Below, one piece after another: positions 35,362 to 44,523 of a stretch of DNA of 46,164 bases (its first letter is position 1; each line of letters starts with the position of its first letter). The notes under the pieces are model-generated. The model was given only the letters and a program-made list of their open reading frames with translations, did no database searches and had not been told where the DNA came from. A program made the translations under genes and the position numbers. Location of the stretch: assembly GCA_029573495.1 (NCBI GenBank), contig JAKQEI010000094.1, forward strand, positions 1-46,164, given 5' to 3'. This DNA is from Bacteroidota bacterium (GTDB taxonomy: Bacteria > Bacteroidota > Bacteroidia > Flavobacteriales_F > PHOS-HE28).

Positions 35362-36745
35362 GGATGGCGTCGTAGGAAACGCCGTTCCAATGGTACCAAA
35401 GGTCCGTGCCACGCGGCCGATGAAGCTCTCCGCGGAACATCAGGCCTTCCCGAAGCACCTCCGCCATCCTGAGATCGTCCGGCACCACGATGATGCGATT
35501 GCCCGGACCTCCCGCAAGGGACACCGCTTCCGGGAAGCCGTTGCGGAAAATGTAAGCGCCCCGATAGGAGTCCGGCAGGCCGCTGAGCCACAGGTCGCCC
35601 TGCGCCGGTACGGCTGGAAGTGCGTCCACGCTTTGTCGTGTGATCCGAGAGGCGGCAACCCAGTTGGCGTGGTTCGCGCGAAGTTGCCAGAGGAACGTGA
35701 GGCCTAGCAAGCCGATGACCACCCAACGCGCGATAGGCATACGGATCGCAGCGATCAGCAGCGCGACCATCGCGCAGAGGAAGGCCGATGGCAGGTAGAG
35801 GAAGCGATCGCTTTCGCTCGTCACGGTGCTCACGCCCGCGATGGAACCGACCGAACAACCGATCAGCAACAATAGGCCGTGCAAGACGACCGATCTTCTG
35901 GTCATCGCGGGTCCAATGCGCCGAAGCATGACGGCCGTGATGGTCAGCAGGACCAACAGGAATGCGCCGCGCACCAATTGGACCTCGTGGTCGGGTTCAG
36001 GAGGAAGGAAGAGACGACCGAGCACCTTGGGCAGCGTGGTGAGGCTCGGGCCATCATCGCCGAGGACCAGGTCCTTGAAGTAACCACCGATCAAGGAACC
36101 GGTGCTGTTCATGCGGAGCGCGAGATAGCACAGCGCAGGGAGCAGCAACGGTACAAGGAGCTGCCGCCACGTTGGCCACCCTTGCACCACGCCCGACCAT
36201 GCGATGAGCAAGGCCATCGGGACGAGGAGCAAGGCGCTTTCATAGCACAAGGCGCCCAACATCAGTGTGGTTGCGAGCAGGATCGCGCGGAGGCCGTTCC
36301 ATGGACCGCTGGTGAGGATGACCAATCCAAGCAGGACGGAACTCGTTCCCAGAGCGGATTCGCGACCGACCAACCAGACGATGGACTCCTGGTGGAAGGG
36401 GTAGAGCAGGAACAGTCCGGAGGACAACAGCGCTGTGCCGCGCACCGCCCATCGCTCCATCCATGCGAACAGTAAAAAGGCGTTCACCCCATGCACAACG
36501 AGGTTGAAGGCGCGATGGCCCGCCACTGATGTTCCCCAAAGCAGATCCCCAAGGCGGAAAGTGGCGTCGCTAAGGGGTCGGAAGAAGCCGTTGCGCCAGG
36601 GAATGCCGCGCACCCCGGAGTTCCACAACGCCGAATGGTCGTCACTGAACGGGGTGAAGACCAGCGTGGGCCAGAAGAAGACGAGGGAAGCGCCGATGAA
36701 GGCTACCAACACCAACCAAGCACCTTGTGAACGAGCGCTGCGCAT
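35351..36745 (-). CDS. Polytopic membrane protein, GT-C glycosyltransferase-like (TMTC/PMT type)
   Basis: A 464-residue protein with about 10-11 membrane helices. The start at 36745 (MRSARSQGAWLVLV) is directly followed by a helix; further upstream in-frame sequence overlaps the divergent gene. The first loop holds paired acids, FTPFSDDHSALWN, in the place of the GT-C catalytic Asp, then FFRPLSDATFRLGDLLWG and LYPFHQESIVWLVGRES, the pattern of TMTC-like O-mannosyltransferases. A soluble C-terminal tail follows residue 355. A lipid-linked sugar transfer role is likely, but donor and acceptor are unknown. Confidence 0.7.
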   Translation of the reverse strand: MRSARSQGAWLVLVAFIGASLVFFWPTLVFTPFSDDHSALWNSGVRGIPWRNGFFRPLSDATFRLGDLLWGTSVAGHRAFNLVVHGVNAFLLFAWMERWAVRGTALLSSGLFLLYPFHQESIVWLVGRESALGTSSVLLGLVILTSGPWNGLRAILLATTLMLGALCYESALLLVPMALLIAWSGVVQGWPTWRQLLVPLLLPALCYLALRMNSTGSLIGGYFKDLVLGDDGPSLTTLPKVLGRLFLPPEPDHEVQLVRGAFLLVLLTITAVMLRRIGPAMTRRSVVLHGLLLLIGCSVGSIAGVSTVTSESDRFLYLPSAFLCAMVALLIAAIRMPIARWVVIGLLGLTFLWQLRANHANWVAASRITRQSVDALPAVPAQGDLWLSGLPDSYRGAYIFRNGFPEAVSLAGGPGNRIIVVPDDLRMAEVLREGLMFRGELHRPRGTDLWYHWNGVSYDAIPVP

Positions 36746-36753
36746 CAACCCTC

Positions 36754-36761
36754 CAAAACTA
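36754..36761 (-). promoter_or_regulatory. -7 box for the 464-residue membrane protein gene
   Basis: The minus strand reads TAGTTTTG, an exact TAnnTTTG match, 8 nt before the ATG. The divergent gene at 36792 has a weaker box (TAAGTTCG) at 36780-36787. Only 46 bp separate the two starts. Confidence 0.4.
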
Positions 36762-36791
36762 GCCGGGGCGGCGCCGATGTAAGTTCGTCCG

Positions 36792-38258
36792 ATGCCACGC
36801 CGTGACCTGCTCGTCCTCCTCGCCGCCTTCGCCTTGAGCGTGGCCGTGCGCGCCCCCTTGGTGGACCGACCGCTCTCCGCGCACCACGAGTATTGCACCG
36901 CCTTCACGCTCATCGCGCTCACGAACTGGTGGGAGGATGGCTTCATCACCCACCAGGGCATGCCTTCCGGTGGCTGGATACGTGAGGGGGAGGCGCTGTA
37001 TCCATCCGGGCCGGCGCATCGCAATGAACGCGCAGCAGGGCTTTACTACTTCTCGCATCCACCGCTGGCCTACGACCTGCCCTACGCGCTGTTCGTGCTC
37101 ACCACCATCCCACCGAACGCGGCCGGCCTGCAGTGGATGAACATCTGCTTCCACCTGCTCACCGCGATCGGTCTGTACCATGTGGTGAGGCTCGCATTGG
37201 ACCGTGCACCGTCGTTGGCGCCGCTGTTCGCCAGCACGCTGTACCTCTTGGTGCCGGCCACGCTCTGGTTCCACGGCAACGCGTACATGAGCGACATGTT
37301 CGTGCAGGTCCCCTGGGTGTGGCAGCTCGTCTTCGCGCTGCGCATCCTGCGGAGAGGGGCAAGAGCAACGACCCGGACGTGGGCAGGCTTCACGATCCTG
37401 CTCTTCCTCACCCTTTACACCAGCTGGCTGGGAGTCTTCGCACTGATGACCGTTGTGCTCATTGCGTTCGCGCGTTGGCGCACCGATCGCGGGGTACCGG
37501 TCCTGGGCATCTTCGGTTGTTCGGCGCTGGCTTTCATCGCCGCCTTCGGGCTGACAGCCTGGCGCTTTCTGCAGGTGATCGATGCCCATGCGTTGATCGC
37601 CCATTTCGAGGAGCGGTTCGTGGTGCGCGGATCCTTCGGTGCGGGTACGGATATCCTTGCGAGCCTTCAGCAGATCGCTGTGAACTACCGCATCAGCTAT
37701 CTGCCGGTGATCGTCCTGCTGATGTTCCTGTTCGTGGTGCGATGGCGACGAGGGAAGGTGTTCGATCACGTGGTGCCGGAGATCAAGCTCTTCGTTGCGC
37801 TCACTGGCCTCCCGGTGCTGTTGGATCATATGCTACTGCTCCAGTATGCCGAGCATGACTTCGCGGCCTTGAAAGCGGCTCCCTTGCTGTGCGGACTGGC
37901 GGGTATGGGACTCGCTGAGGTGCTACGTCGATGGCAATGGACGATGCTCGTGTTGACCTGTCTTGCCGGGGTCGCCTATTTCTACCGGACCAATCCTTGG
38001 CCTGGTCGTGATGGCAGGCGCTATGCCCAGGAGCAGGAACTGGGTCGCTTCATCGCTGCGAACGCCGCCCAGGACGAGCTGGTCTTTGGTGCAGGCATCA
38101 GCACGGAACCGCAGGTCACCTGGTACGCGCATCGCAACGTGCTCGGCGTGGCGGATGAGGAAGCGGCGCGCAGGTTCCTTGTTGAACACGGCCGTGATCG
38201 CGGCGTTGTGATCGAAGTGAACGGAATGGGATATGCAGCAACGCACATCATGCGCTGA
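36792..38258 (+). CDS. Polytopic membrane protein, GT39-like (glycosyltransferase candidate)
   Basis: A 488-residue protein with about 10 membrane helices and a short soluble tail. The first helix is followed by VDRPLSAHHEYCTAFTLIAL, where an acidic pair-like HHEY sits where GT-C enzymes have their catalytic acids. It is divergent from the previous GT-C-like gene and convergent with the next. Its stop directly abuts the stop of the gene at 38259. Inferred to use a polyprenyl-phosphate sugar; no substrate can be named. It shares little obvious sequence with its two neighbours. Confidence 0.65.
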   Translation: MPRRDLLVLLAAFALSVAVRAPLVDRPLSAHHEYCTAFTLIALTNWWEDGFITHQGMPSGGWIREGEALYPSGPAHRNERAAGLYYFSHPPLAYDLPYALFVLTTIPPNAAGLQWMNICFHLLTAIGLYHVVRLALDRAPSLAPLFASTLYLLVPATLWFHGNAYMSDMFVQVPWVWQLVFALRILRRGARATTRTWAGFTILLFLTLYTSWLGVFALMTVVLIAFARWRTDRGVPVLGIFGCSALAFIAAFGLTAWRFLQVIDAHALIAHFEERFVVRGSFGAGTDILASLQQIAVNYRISYLPVIVLLMFLFVVRWRRGKVFDHVVPEIKLFVALTGLPVLLDHMLLLQYAEHDFAALKAAPLLCGLAGMGLAEVLRRWQWTMLVLTCLAGVAYFYRTNPWPGRDGRRYAQEQELGRFIAANAAQDELVFGAGISTEPQVTWYAHRNVLGVADEEAARRFLVEHGRDRGVVIEVNGMGYAATHIMR

Positions 38259-40052
38259 CTACCTCGGCTCGAAGACCACGACACGCAAGTCGTCAATGCG
38301 CATGCGCGCGCCGGAGCGGTTCCATAGATAGGCCTTCACCCGGTCCTGGCGGGACCGCACTTCAGGCGTGATGTAATCCACGCTGAACGGGACCCATGTG
38401 CCGCGCGGACCATCCGGAACGATCAGGTCCCGCGCCATGTACTTGTAGGTGCCGCCATCATGTTCGAAGTGGATCACCGCAGTGGGCGTCCCGACCGAAC
38501 TGTCCGCAAGGAGAACGCGTCCGCTCATCCGCAGCCAGGCATGGTCCTTCCCAGTGAGTTCCGCGAACGTGCTTTCGAAGGCCGGTGTGAACGGATGCTC
38601 CGCATCCATGGAGAACGCGCCATCGGGCTCATGGTCGTAGGTGTCCAGGTAGCGTTCTGATTCGATGTAGCCTTCCTCTTCCACCAAGTGCTCTTCATTC
38701 CCCAAGGGACGTTCGACGAGCAACAGGCGATCCGCTCCAGCAGGCACTTTCGTCCGTGCGAACACCGCCTTGTAGTACGCCTTTGTCATACGCTCCTTGC
38801 TGATGATACCGTTCGCCCATTGCCAGGTCTGGAAGAGGCTGAGTATGACACATCCCAAGCAGAAGGCGATCGACACGATCCGCGTATACCTCCTTTCCCA
38901 GGCCCATTGCAACACCGCGCCGACTGGCAGCGCAAGTAATACATAAGTGGGCACCATGCTCCGTGAACTGAAGCTGCCGCCGGCATACCACCAGCAACTC
39001 CAGCTCGACACGATCCACACATCCACGATCAGGAAGATCAGGACCGCCCAGAAGGCTTGCGGAACGCGCTTCCAAAGCCAGGGGATCCCAGCGACCGCGA
39101 GCACCATCAAGGGCGTGTAGATGAACCAGCCCTTGCGAAAGCTCACCAGGAACGGGCGCAGATGCGGGCTGTCGAGGTCGAAGCCTTCGCCCGGGTTCAC
39201 GTACGAATAGAAGATCCACTGTCCGGTGGTCGCATGCCAGTAGAACAGCTGCGGAGAAACAACGACCAGTAGGATCAAGGCCGCCACCAGCAACTGCGCA
39301 AGGTTACCAGTGATCGCGCGCCATTTCGCTCGACGCGCCGCGGCATCGTGCAGGCCCCAGAACAGGGGAACCAGGAAGACGACCAGTTCCGAAGGCCGGA
39401 TGGTGGTGATCAGGCCGAGGCTCACGCCCATCACCAGTGCCCACGACCAGGAAGGTGTCAGGTGCCAGCGGATGGTGGCCAGCAGCAGGAACGCATAGAG
39501 TGTGAAGAGCGCGGGATGGGTGAGCAGGGTGCCATCCCAGGCCGCGAGTTGGAACCAGTTCGTGCCCAGGGCGATCAGCACCAGCAATGCCGCGCTCCAA
39601 CGGTCATCGAAGAAGTGCAACAGCACCATTCGCAGGAGCACAAGGCCGAACAGTGCGAAGGCCAGGCAGCCGAAGGTGATCGCAAGCTGATAGGGCGCTG
39701 AGAAGCCGTCGGCCGGATAGCCCAAGGGTGCGGCGAGCACGTGTGCAACGAAGAAGAACGGCGCGTAGAGCAGCGCCATTCCCGAGCTGTACTTGATCAC
39801 ACGGTTCCCATCCGCACCATCCACCACCTGGTAGAGCGTGGCCGAAGGGGGGTGGGTCGTCATCACCTCGTCCAGCCAGGTGTCATCCTTCAATCCGATA
39901 TCATCGTGGATGAAGGTCGCCGGCAGGTAGAGGTAGTAGCCGAAGACGTCCCAAGTGAGGACCTGGCGTTGCGGAAAGGACGTCCGGACCGCGAGCGTGA
40001 TCGCGATCAGCGCAAGGAGTGCGAAGCGGGACAGGCGGCCTTTCATGGCCAT
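38259..40052 (-). CDS. Polytopic membrane protein with C-terminal soluble domain, GT-C-like
   Basis: A 597-residue protein. About 10 membrane helices occupy residues 1-410. The first loop has TWDVFGYYLYLPATFIHDDI, with acids in the GT-C position. A soluble C-terminal part (about 455-597) is beta-rich and resembles a carbohydrate-binding module (inference). The ATG at 40052 (MAMKGRLSRF) or 40046 are both possible. It starts 6 nt after the accC stop on the same strand, so it may be co-transcribed with lipid genes. No exact family name is certain. Confidence 0.65.
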   Translation of the reverse strand: MAMKGRLSRFALLALIAITLAVRTSFPQRQVLTWDVFGYYLYLPATFIHDDIGLKDDTWLDEVMTTHPPSATLYQVVDGADGNRVIKYSSGMALLYAPFFFVAHVLAAPLGYPADGFSAPYQLAITFGCLAFALFGLVLLRMVLLHFFDDRWSAALLVLIALGTNWFQLAAWDGTLLTHPALFTLYAFLLLATIRWHLTPSWSWALVMGVSLGLITTIRPSELVVFLVPLFWGLHDAAARRAKWRAITGNLAQLLVAALILLVVVSPQLFYWHATTGQWIFYSYVNPGEGFDLDSPHLRPFLVSFRKGWFIYTPLMVLAVAGIPWLWKRVPQAFWAVLIFLIVDVWIVSSWSCWWYAGGSFSSRSMVPTYVLLALPVGAVLQWAWERRYTRIVSIAFCLGCVILSLFQTWQWANGIISKERMTKAYYKAVFARTKVPAGADRLLLVERPLGNEEHLVEEEGYIESERYLDTYDHEPDGAFSMDAEHPFTPAFESTFAELTGKDHAWLRMSGRVLLADSSVGTPTAVIHFEHDGGTYKYMARDLIVPDGPRGTWVPFSVDYITPEVRSRQDRVKAYLWNRSGARMRIDDLRVVVFEPR

Positions 40053-40058
40053 GCCACC

Positions 40059-41405
40059 CTACGCCGGCTTCTTGATCTCGAAGTCCTCCAGGAACTTCGT
40101 CGTGAAGTCGCCCTTGCGGAACTGTTCGTTCTGCATCAGCTGCAGGTGGAAGGGGATCGTGGTGTGCACGCCCTCGATCACATATTCGCTCAACGCGCGC
40201 TCCATCTTGGTGATCGCCTCCTCGCGTGTCTGCGCGCTCACGATCAACTTCCCGATCATGCTGTCGTAGTTCGGCGGGATGGTGTAGCCCGCGTAAACGT
40301 GGGTGTCCACCCGCACACCATGGCCTCCAGGGCTGTGGTAGCTGGTGATCCTCCCGGGTGTCGGTCGGAAGTTGTGGAAGGGGTCCTCCGCGTTGATGCG
40401 GCACTGGATGCTGTGGCGCGTGGGCTCGTAATTGAGGCCGCTGATCGGGATGCCCGCCGCGATCTTGATCTGTTCGCGGATGAGGTCGTAATCGATGACC
40501 TCCTCGGTGATGGTGTGTTCCACCTGGATCCGCGTGTTCATCTCCATGAAGTAGAAGTTGCGGTCCTTGTCCACCAGGAATTCCACGGTGCCCACACCTT
40601 CGTATTTCACGGCCGCCGCCGCCTTGATCGCCGCTTCACCCATCTTCTTGCGAAGCGTCTTGGTCATGAACGGAGAGGGTGTCTCCTCCACGAGCTTCTG
40701 GTGCCGACGTTGGATGGAGCAATCCCGCTCGCTCATATGGCAGAAGGTGCCATATTGGTCACCGGCGATCTGGATCTCGATGTGCCGTGGCTCCAACACG
40801 TACTTCTCCATGTACATGCCCGGGTTGCCGAAGGCGGCGCCCGCTTCCTGGCTCGCCTTTTCGAAGGCCTCCTCGAACTCCTCCTCCTTCCACACCAGGC
40901 GCATGCCCTTGCCACCACCACCGGCGGTCGCCTTCAGGATTACCGGATAGCCGATGCGCTTCGCTTCCTTCTTGGCTACCGCGAGGTCCGTGATCAGTCC
41001 CTCCGTTCCAGGGACCACCGGCACACCGGCCGCGATCATCGTCGCCTTGGCCGTCGCCTTGTCGCCCATGGCCTCGATCTGCTCGGGCAGGGCGCCGATG
41101 AACTTGATCTGGTGCTGCTGGCACAGCTTGCTGAACTTGGCATTCTCGCTCAGGAATCCATAGCCCGGGTGGATGGCGTCCGCGTTGGTGATCTCGGCTG
41201 CAGCGATGATGCGCACCATGTTCAGGTAGCTCTCCTTGCTTGGAGGCGGACCGATGCATACGGCCTCATCGGCGAAACGCACATGCAGGCTCTCCTTGTC
41301 GGCGGTGCTGTACACGGCCACCGTCTTGATGCCCATCTCACGGCAGGTACGGATGACGCGCAGGGCGATCTCGCCGCGGTTCGCTATGAGGATCTTCTTG
41401 AACAT
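40059..41405 (-). CDS. accC: Acetyl-CoA carboxylase, biotin carboxylase subunit
   Basis: A 448-residue cytoplasmic enzyme that carboxylates biotin on AccB using ATP and bicarbonate, the first half of malonyl-CoA synthesis. The ATP-grasp motif [14 protein letters not shown], the N-terminal [20 protein letters not shown] and the [16 protein letters not shown] active-site region are intact. It lies downstream of accB on the same strand, but the spacer of 144 bp contains a large inverted repeat. The next gene, a GT-C-like membrane protein, follows after 6 nt. Confidence 0.97.
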   Translation of the reverse strand: MFKKILIANRGEIALRVIRTCREMGIKTVAVYSTADKESLHVRFADEAVCIGPPPSKESYLNMVRIIAAAEITNADAIHPGYGFLSENAKFSKLCQQHQIKFIGALPEQIEAMGDKATAKATMIAAGVPVVPGTEGLITDLAVAKKEAKRIGYPVILKATAGGGGKGMRLVWKEEEFEEAFEKASQEAGAAFGNPGMYMEKYVLEPRHIEIQIAGDQYGTFCHMSERDCSIQRRHQKLVEETPSPFMTKTLRKKMGEAAIKAAAAVKYEGVGTVEFLVDKDRNFYFMEMNTRIQVEHTITEEVIDYDLIREQIKIAAGIPISGLNYEPTRHSIQCRINAEDPFHNFRPTPGRITSYHSPGGHGVRVDTHVYAGYTIPPNYDSMIGKLIVSAQTREEAITKMERALSEYVIEGVHTTIPFHLQLMQNEQFRKGDFTTKFLEDFEIKKPA

Positions 41406-41423
41406 GGGAGACTTCTGGTCTGG

Positions 41424-41545
41424 TTCACCAAAGAGGCACAGAGGACACAGAGAAGAAGGACGACACCATTAGGGCATTCGGGCCAAGGAAATCGCTTGCG
41501 TGCCTCTCAAGCATTCCTCTGTGCTCTCTGTGCCTCTGTGGTGAA
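41424..41545. repeat. Large imperfect inverted repeat of the CAGAGG type in the accB-accC spacer
   Basis: Left arm 41424-41457 and right arm 41513-41545 are reverse complements with a few mismatches. Both are built from the short unit CAGAGG (left arm: TTCACCAAAGAGGCACAGAG; the right arm on the other strand begins TTCACCACAGAGGCACAGAG). The 55-nt loop is unique. The transcript could form a stem of about 30 bp between accB and accC. Confidence 0.85.
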
Positions 41546-41549
41546 TGCA

Positions 41550-42038
41550 CTAGGACGGATCGACCAGGAACAACGGCTGATCGTACTCCACCGGCTTGGC
41601 GTCGTCCACCAGCACCTTCACGATCCTACCCGCCACGTCGCTCTCGATCTCGTTGAAGAGCTTCATGGCCTCGATGATGCAGATGGGCTTGCCCGGCTTC
41701 ACCTCGTCGCCCACGTTCACGAACACCGGCTTGCCGGGGCCCGCTGCGCGGTAGAAGGTGCCGATCATGGGCGCCTTGATGGTGACGTACTTGGCATCCG
41801 CTGCGGGGGCCGCTGCGGCAGCTGGAGCTGGTGCGGCCGCGGCTGCGGGGGCCGGAGCAGCAACGGGTGCGGGTGGCGGTGGAGCGTAGGCAGGCGCCGG
41901 TGCGGCGATCACCTGCACTTCCTTCTTTCCCGCCGGGGTCTTGATGGTGATCTTGAAGTCCTTCTGCTCGATCTCCACTTCGCTCACGCCGCTCTTGGCG
42001 ACGAATTTGATCAGGTCCTGGATCTGGGAAAGGTTCAT
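41550..42038 (-). CDS. accB: Acetyl-CoA carboxylase, biotin carboxyl carrier protein
   Basis: A 162-residue carrier. The biotinylated lysine is K126 in EAMKLFNEIE. An Ala/Pro-rich flexible linker (about residues 45-82) separates a short N-terminal helix region (MNLSQIQDLIKFVAKSGVSE) from the lipoyl/biotinyl domain (residues 83-160), the normal order. The linker is a low-complexity coding run, not a repeat element. A promoter-like pair lies upstream at 42102-42131. Confidence 0.97.
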   Translation of the reverse strand: MNLSQIQDLIKFVAKSGVSEVEIEQKDFKITIKTPAGKKEVQVIAAPAPAYAPPPPAPVAAPAPAAAAAPAPAAAAAPAADAKYVTIKAPMIGTFYRAAGPGKPVFVNVGDEVKPGKPICIIEAMKLFNEIESDVAGRIVKVLVDDAKPVEYDQPLFLVDPS

Positions 42039-42101
42039 CGGTTGCTCTGGGTTGGCCGCTCACACGCCCTCCGATCGGTCAAGGGTCGAGGCGAGGAGGA
42101 G

Positions 42102-42131
42102 CGAAGGTAGGATAGTCGGTGAAGTTGCAAA
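42102..42131 (-). promoter_or_regulatory. Promoter candidate for accB (-33 and -7 boxes)
   Basis: On the minus strand TTTG (42128-42131), then 18 nt, then TACCTTCG (42102-42109, one mismatch from TAnnTTTG). The spacing matches the Bacteroidota -33/-7 arrangement. It gives a leader of about 60 nt before the accB ATG and is the only site here with both elements. Confidence 0.5.
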
Positions 42132-42155
42132 GAGGTGGCCGTAACTGGCTGGCTA

Positions 42156-43148
42156 TCAGTTGCCATAGGCCCACTTCAACCAGATCGCGCCCCAGGTGAA
42201 GCCACCGCCGAACGCGCTCAGGATGATGTTGTCGCCCTTCTTCAGGCGCGACTCCCATTCCCACAGGCACAAAGGCAGTGTGCCGCTGGTGGTGTTGCCA
42301 TATTTCTCGATGTTCACCATCACCTTGCTGTCATCGAGCCCCATGCGGTGTGCCGTGGCGTCGATGATGCGCTTGTTGGCCTGGTGCGGCACGAGCCAGG
42401 CCACGTCATCGGCGGTGAGGCCGTTGCGTTCCATGATCTCGGCGCTCACATCGGCCATGTTCGTCACCGCGAACTTGAACACGGCTTTGCCCTCCTGGTA
42501 CACGTAATGGTCTTTGCGCTCCACGGTCCGTTCGGTGCTGGGACGCATGGATCCGCCGGCCTTCTGGTGCAGGTACTGGCAGCCGCTGCCATCGCTGCGC
42601 AGGATGCTGTCCATCACGCCGAAGCCCTCTTCGTTCGGCTCCAGCAGCACGGCTCCACAGCCATCGCCGAAGATGATGCAGGTGGCGCGGTCCTCGTAGT
42701 CGATGATCGAGCTCATCTTGTCGCCTCCCACCACCACCACTTTCTTGTGCTTGCCGCTCTCGATGAACTGGCTCCCGGTGCTCAAGGCATAGAGGAAGCC
42801 GCTGCAGGCGGCCATGAGGTCGAAGCCCCAGGCGTTCTTCGCGCCGATCGCATCGCATACGATATTGGCGGTGGCCGGGAACACGCGGTCCGGGGTCACG
42901 CTGGCTACGATCATCAGGTCGATCTCCTCCGGTCCGATGCCCCGCTTCTTCAACAGGCCCTTCACCGCTTCGATGGCCATCACGCTCAAGCCCTGGTCCT
43001 TGCCCGTGAGGATGCGCCGCTCCTTGATCCCCGTGCGCTCGGTGATCCAGGCATCGCTGGTCTCCACCATGGTCTCCAATACCTGGTTGGTCAGTTTGAA
43101 CTCGGGCAGGTATCCGTTCACAGCGGTGATGGCGGCGCGGGTCTTCAT
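42156..43148 (-). CDS. fabH: 3-oxoacyl-ACP synthase III
   Basis: A 330-residue cytoplasmic enzyme that condenses acetyl-CoA (or another short acyl-CoA) with malonyl-ACP to begin fatty acid synthesis. The catalytic triad is C115 ([11 protein letters not shown]), H255 (PHQANKRI) and N285 (YGNTTSGT). The start at 43148 ([10 protein letters not shown]) fits the family better than an upstream start 24 nt earlier. A possible -7-like TACCTTGG lies at 43169-43176. It stands between plsX (190-bp spacer) and accB (117-bp spacer). Confidence 0.96.
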   Translation of the reverse strand: MKTRAAITAVNGYLPEFKLTNQVLETMVETSDAWITERTGIKERRILTGKDQGLSVMAIEAVKGLLKKRGIGPEEIDLMIVASVTPDRVFPATANIVCDAIGAKNAWGFDLMAACSGFLYALSTGSQFIESGKHKKVVVVGGDKMSSIIDYEDRATCIIFGDGCGAVLLEPNEEGFGVMDSILRSDGSGCQYLHQKAGGSMRPSTERTVERKDHYVYQEGKAVFKFAVTNMADVSAEIMERNGLTADDVAWLVPHQANKRIIDATAHRMGLDDSKVMVNIEKYGNTTSGTLPLCLWEWESRLKKGDNIILSAFGGGFTWGAIWLKWAYGN

Positions 43149-43339
43149 CAACTGGGGATTAGGCGGGACCAAGGTATTGATGGGAGGGGTAGGAGCCCCG
43201 TTCTCCAGGAGGTGGTGTGAAAGGGATGAGTATCGGTGGTTGGTCTCCGGTGGATCTACCGCCGCATCAGCCCGCGCGCGGCATCGGGCGAAGGTGACCT
43301 CACATCAACTGACAACGCATCGGAAGAGCGCGCGGCGGT

Positions 43340-44281
43340 TCACACCAGCGCCTCCCGGATCCGGTCGTTCAGTTTGCTCAGCACCACCTCACGGGTGGCC
43401 AGCACCATGCTCTTGATGGCGATGTCGTTGCTGATGCCGTGACCGATGATCACGTTGCCGTTCACGCCGAGCACGGGTAGACCGCCGTAGTTCTCGTAGT
43501 TGAAACGGTGCAGGAAGGGGTCGTCCACACCGTGCGCTTCCAGCAGGTCGTGGAAGCCTTCGATCACTTTCAGCACCACGTTGCCGGTGAAGCCATCGCA
43601 TACCATCACATCGGCCTTGGGGGTGAAGACATCACGACCTTCCACGTTCCCGACGAAGGTGTACTGCGTCTGCTCCTTCATCAGCTCATAGGTGGCCTGG
43701 CGCAGGATATCGCCTTTCTTCTCCTCTTCGCCGATGTTGAGGAGGGCCACCTTCGGGGTGGGTACATGGTACACGTGCTCGGCCAGCAAGGAGCCCAGCA
43801 GTCCGAACTGTGCCAGTACGTCCGGCTTGCAATCCGCGTTGGCCCCCACGTCGAGCAATACGCCGATCCCGCCACCTTCCTTGGGGACGAGCGTGGGGAT
43901 ACCGGGGCGCAGCACGCCGGTGATCGGCTTCAGGATGAAGATGCTGCCCACGAGCATGGCGCCCGTGTTCCCCGTGCTGGCGAAGGCATCGATCTTACCC
44001 GCCTTCGTCAGCTGGAAGCCGAGGCTGATGCTGCTGTTCGGTTTGGCCTGGAAGGCCTTGGTGGGGTTGTCGCTCATGGTGATATCATCCTGGCTGGGGA
44101 CGATATCGAATGCCGCCGGGTCCGCACCCTCATCAGCCAGCAGTTCACGTATGCGCGCCTCATCGCCGATCAGGACGATGCGCACGTCAGTTGGCAGCTC
44201 ACGCTGCGCCATGACCGCGCCACGCACGGGCACGGCAGGGCCGTGATCGCTGCCCATGATGTCCAGTCCGATCCTCATCAT
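43340..44281 (-). CDS. plsX: Phosphate acyltransferase PlsX
   Basis: A 313-residue enzyme that makes acyl-phosphate from acyl-ACP, the first step of phospholipid synthesis with PlsY. The family N-terminus is IGLDIMGSDHGPAVPVRGA, where MGSD replaces the usual MGGD, and ASTGNTGAML and VCDGFTGNVVLK are typical. A start at either Met of the tandem ATG (44281 or 44278) is possible. It follows rpmF by 35 nt, the usual rpmF-plsX-fabH order. Confidence 0.95.
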   Translation of the reverse strand: MMRIGLDIMGSDHGPAVPVRGAVMAQRELPTDVRIVLIGDEARIRELLADEGADPAAFDIVPSQDDITMSDNPTKAFQAKPNSSISLGFQLTKAGKIDAFASTGNTGAMLVGSIFILKPITGVLRPGIPTLVPKEGGGIGVLLDVGANADCKPDVLAQFGLLGSLLAEHVYHVPTPKVALLNIGEEEKKGDILRQATYELMKEQTQYTFVGNVEGRDVFTPKADVMVCDGFTGNVVLKVIEGFHDLLEAHGVDDPFLHRFNYENYGGLPVLGVNGNVIIGHGISNDIAIKSMVLATREVVLSKLNDRIREALV

Positions 44282-44316
44282 GCGAGGTCTGGAAGGGAGA
44301 GGTTCAGCACAGTGGC

Positions 44317-44511
44317 TTACTCGGCCGCTTCGCTACCGGACACCACCAACTTGCCGTTGTAGTAGAGGTCTTCCCCCACTTTGTAGGCGCGGTGGCGCAG
44401 GTGCGTCTCACCCGTGGCCGGGTCCTTGGTCACCGTGGGGGCCGTGGCCTTGTAAGTGCTGCGGCGGGTGGCCGTACGGGTCTTGGAGAAACGTCGCTTC
44501 GGATTTGGCAT
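44317..44511 (-). CDS. rpmF: 50S ribosomal protein L32
   Basis: A 64-residue ribosomal protein. The start MPNPKRRFSKTRTATRRSTY is typical of bacterial L32, and HRAYKVGEDLYYNGK matches the C-terminal part. There is no zinc-binding cysteine set. It lies 12 nt after the yceD-like gene and 35 nt before plsX. Confidence 0.96.
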   Translation of the reverse strand: MPNPKRRFSKTRTATRRSTYKATAPTVTKDPATGETHLRHRAYKVGEDLYYNGKLVVSGSEAAE

Positions 44512-44523
44512 GGCTCTGCGTGC

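Noticed and set aside
41780..41910. GC-rich simple repeat in accB
   Set aside because: It codes for the usual Ala/Pro-rich linker of BCCP.
39741..42110. A 789-codon open frame on the plus strand, antisense to accC, accB and the membrane protein
   Set aside because: It lies opposite well-identified conserved genes, has low-complexity composition rich in His, Arg, Asp and Leu, and crosses the intergenic inverted repeat. GC-rich codon bias creates such antisense frames.
43149..43339. Possible small gene between fabH and plsX
   Set aside because: Only frames with poor composition cross it; it is best left as a spacer with a weak -7-like box for fabH.
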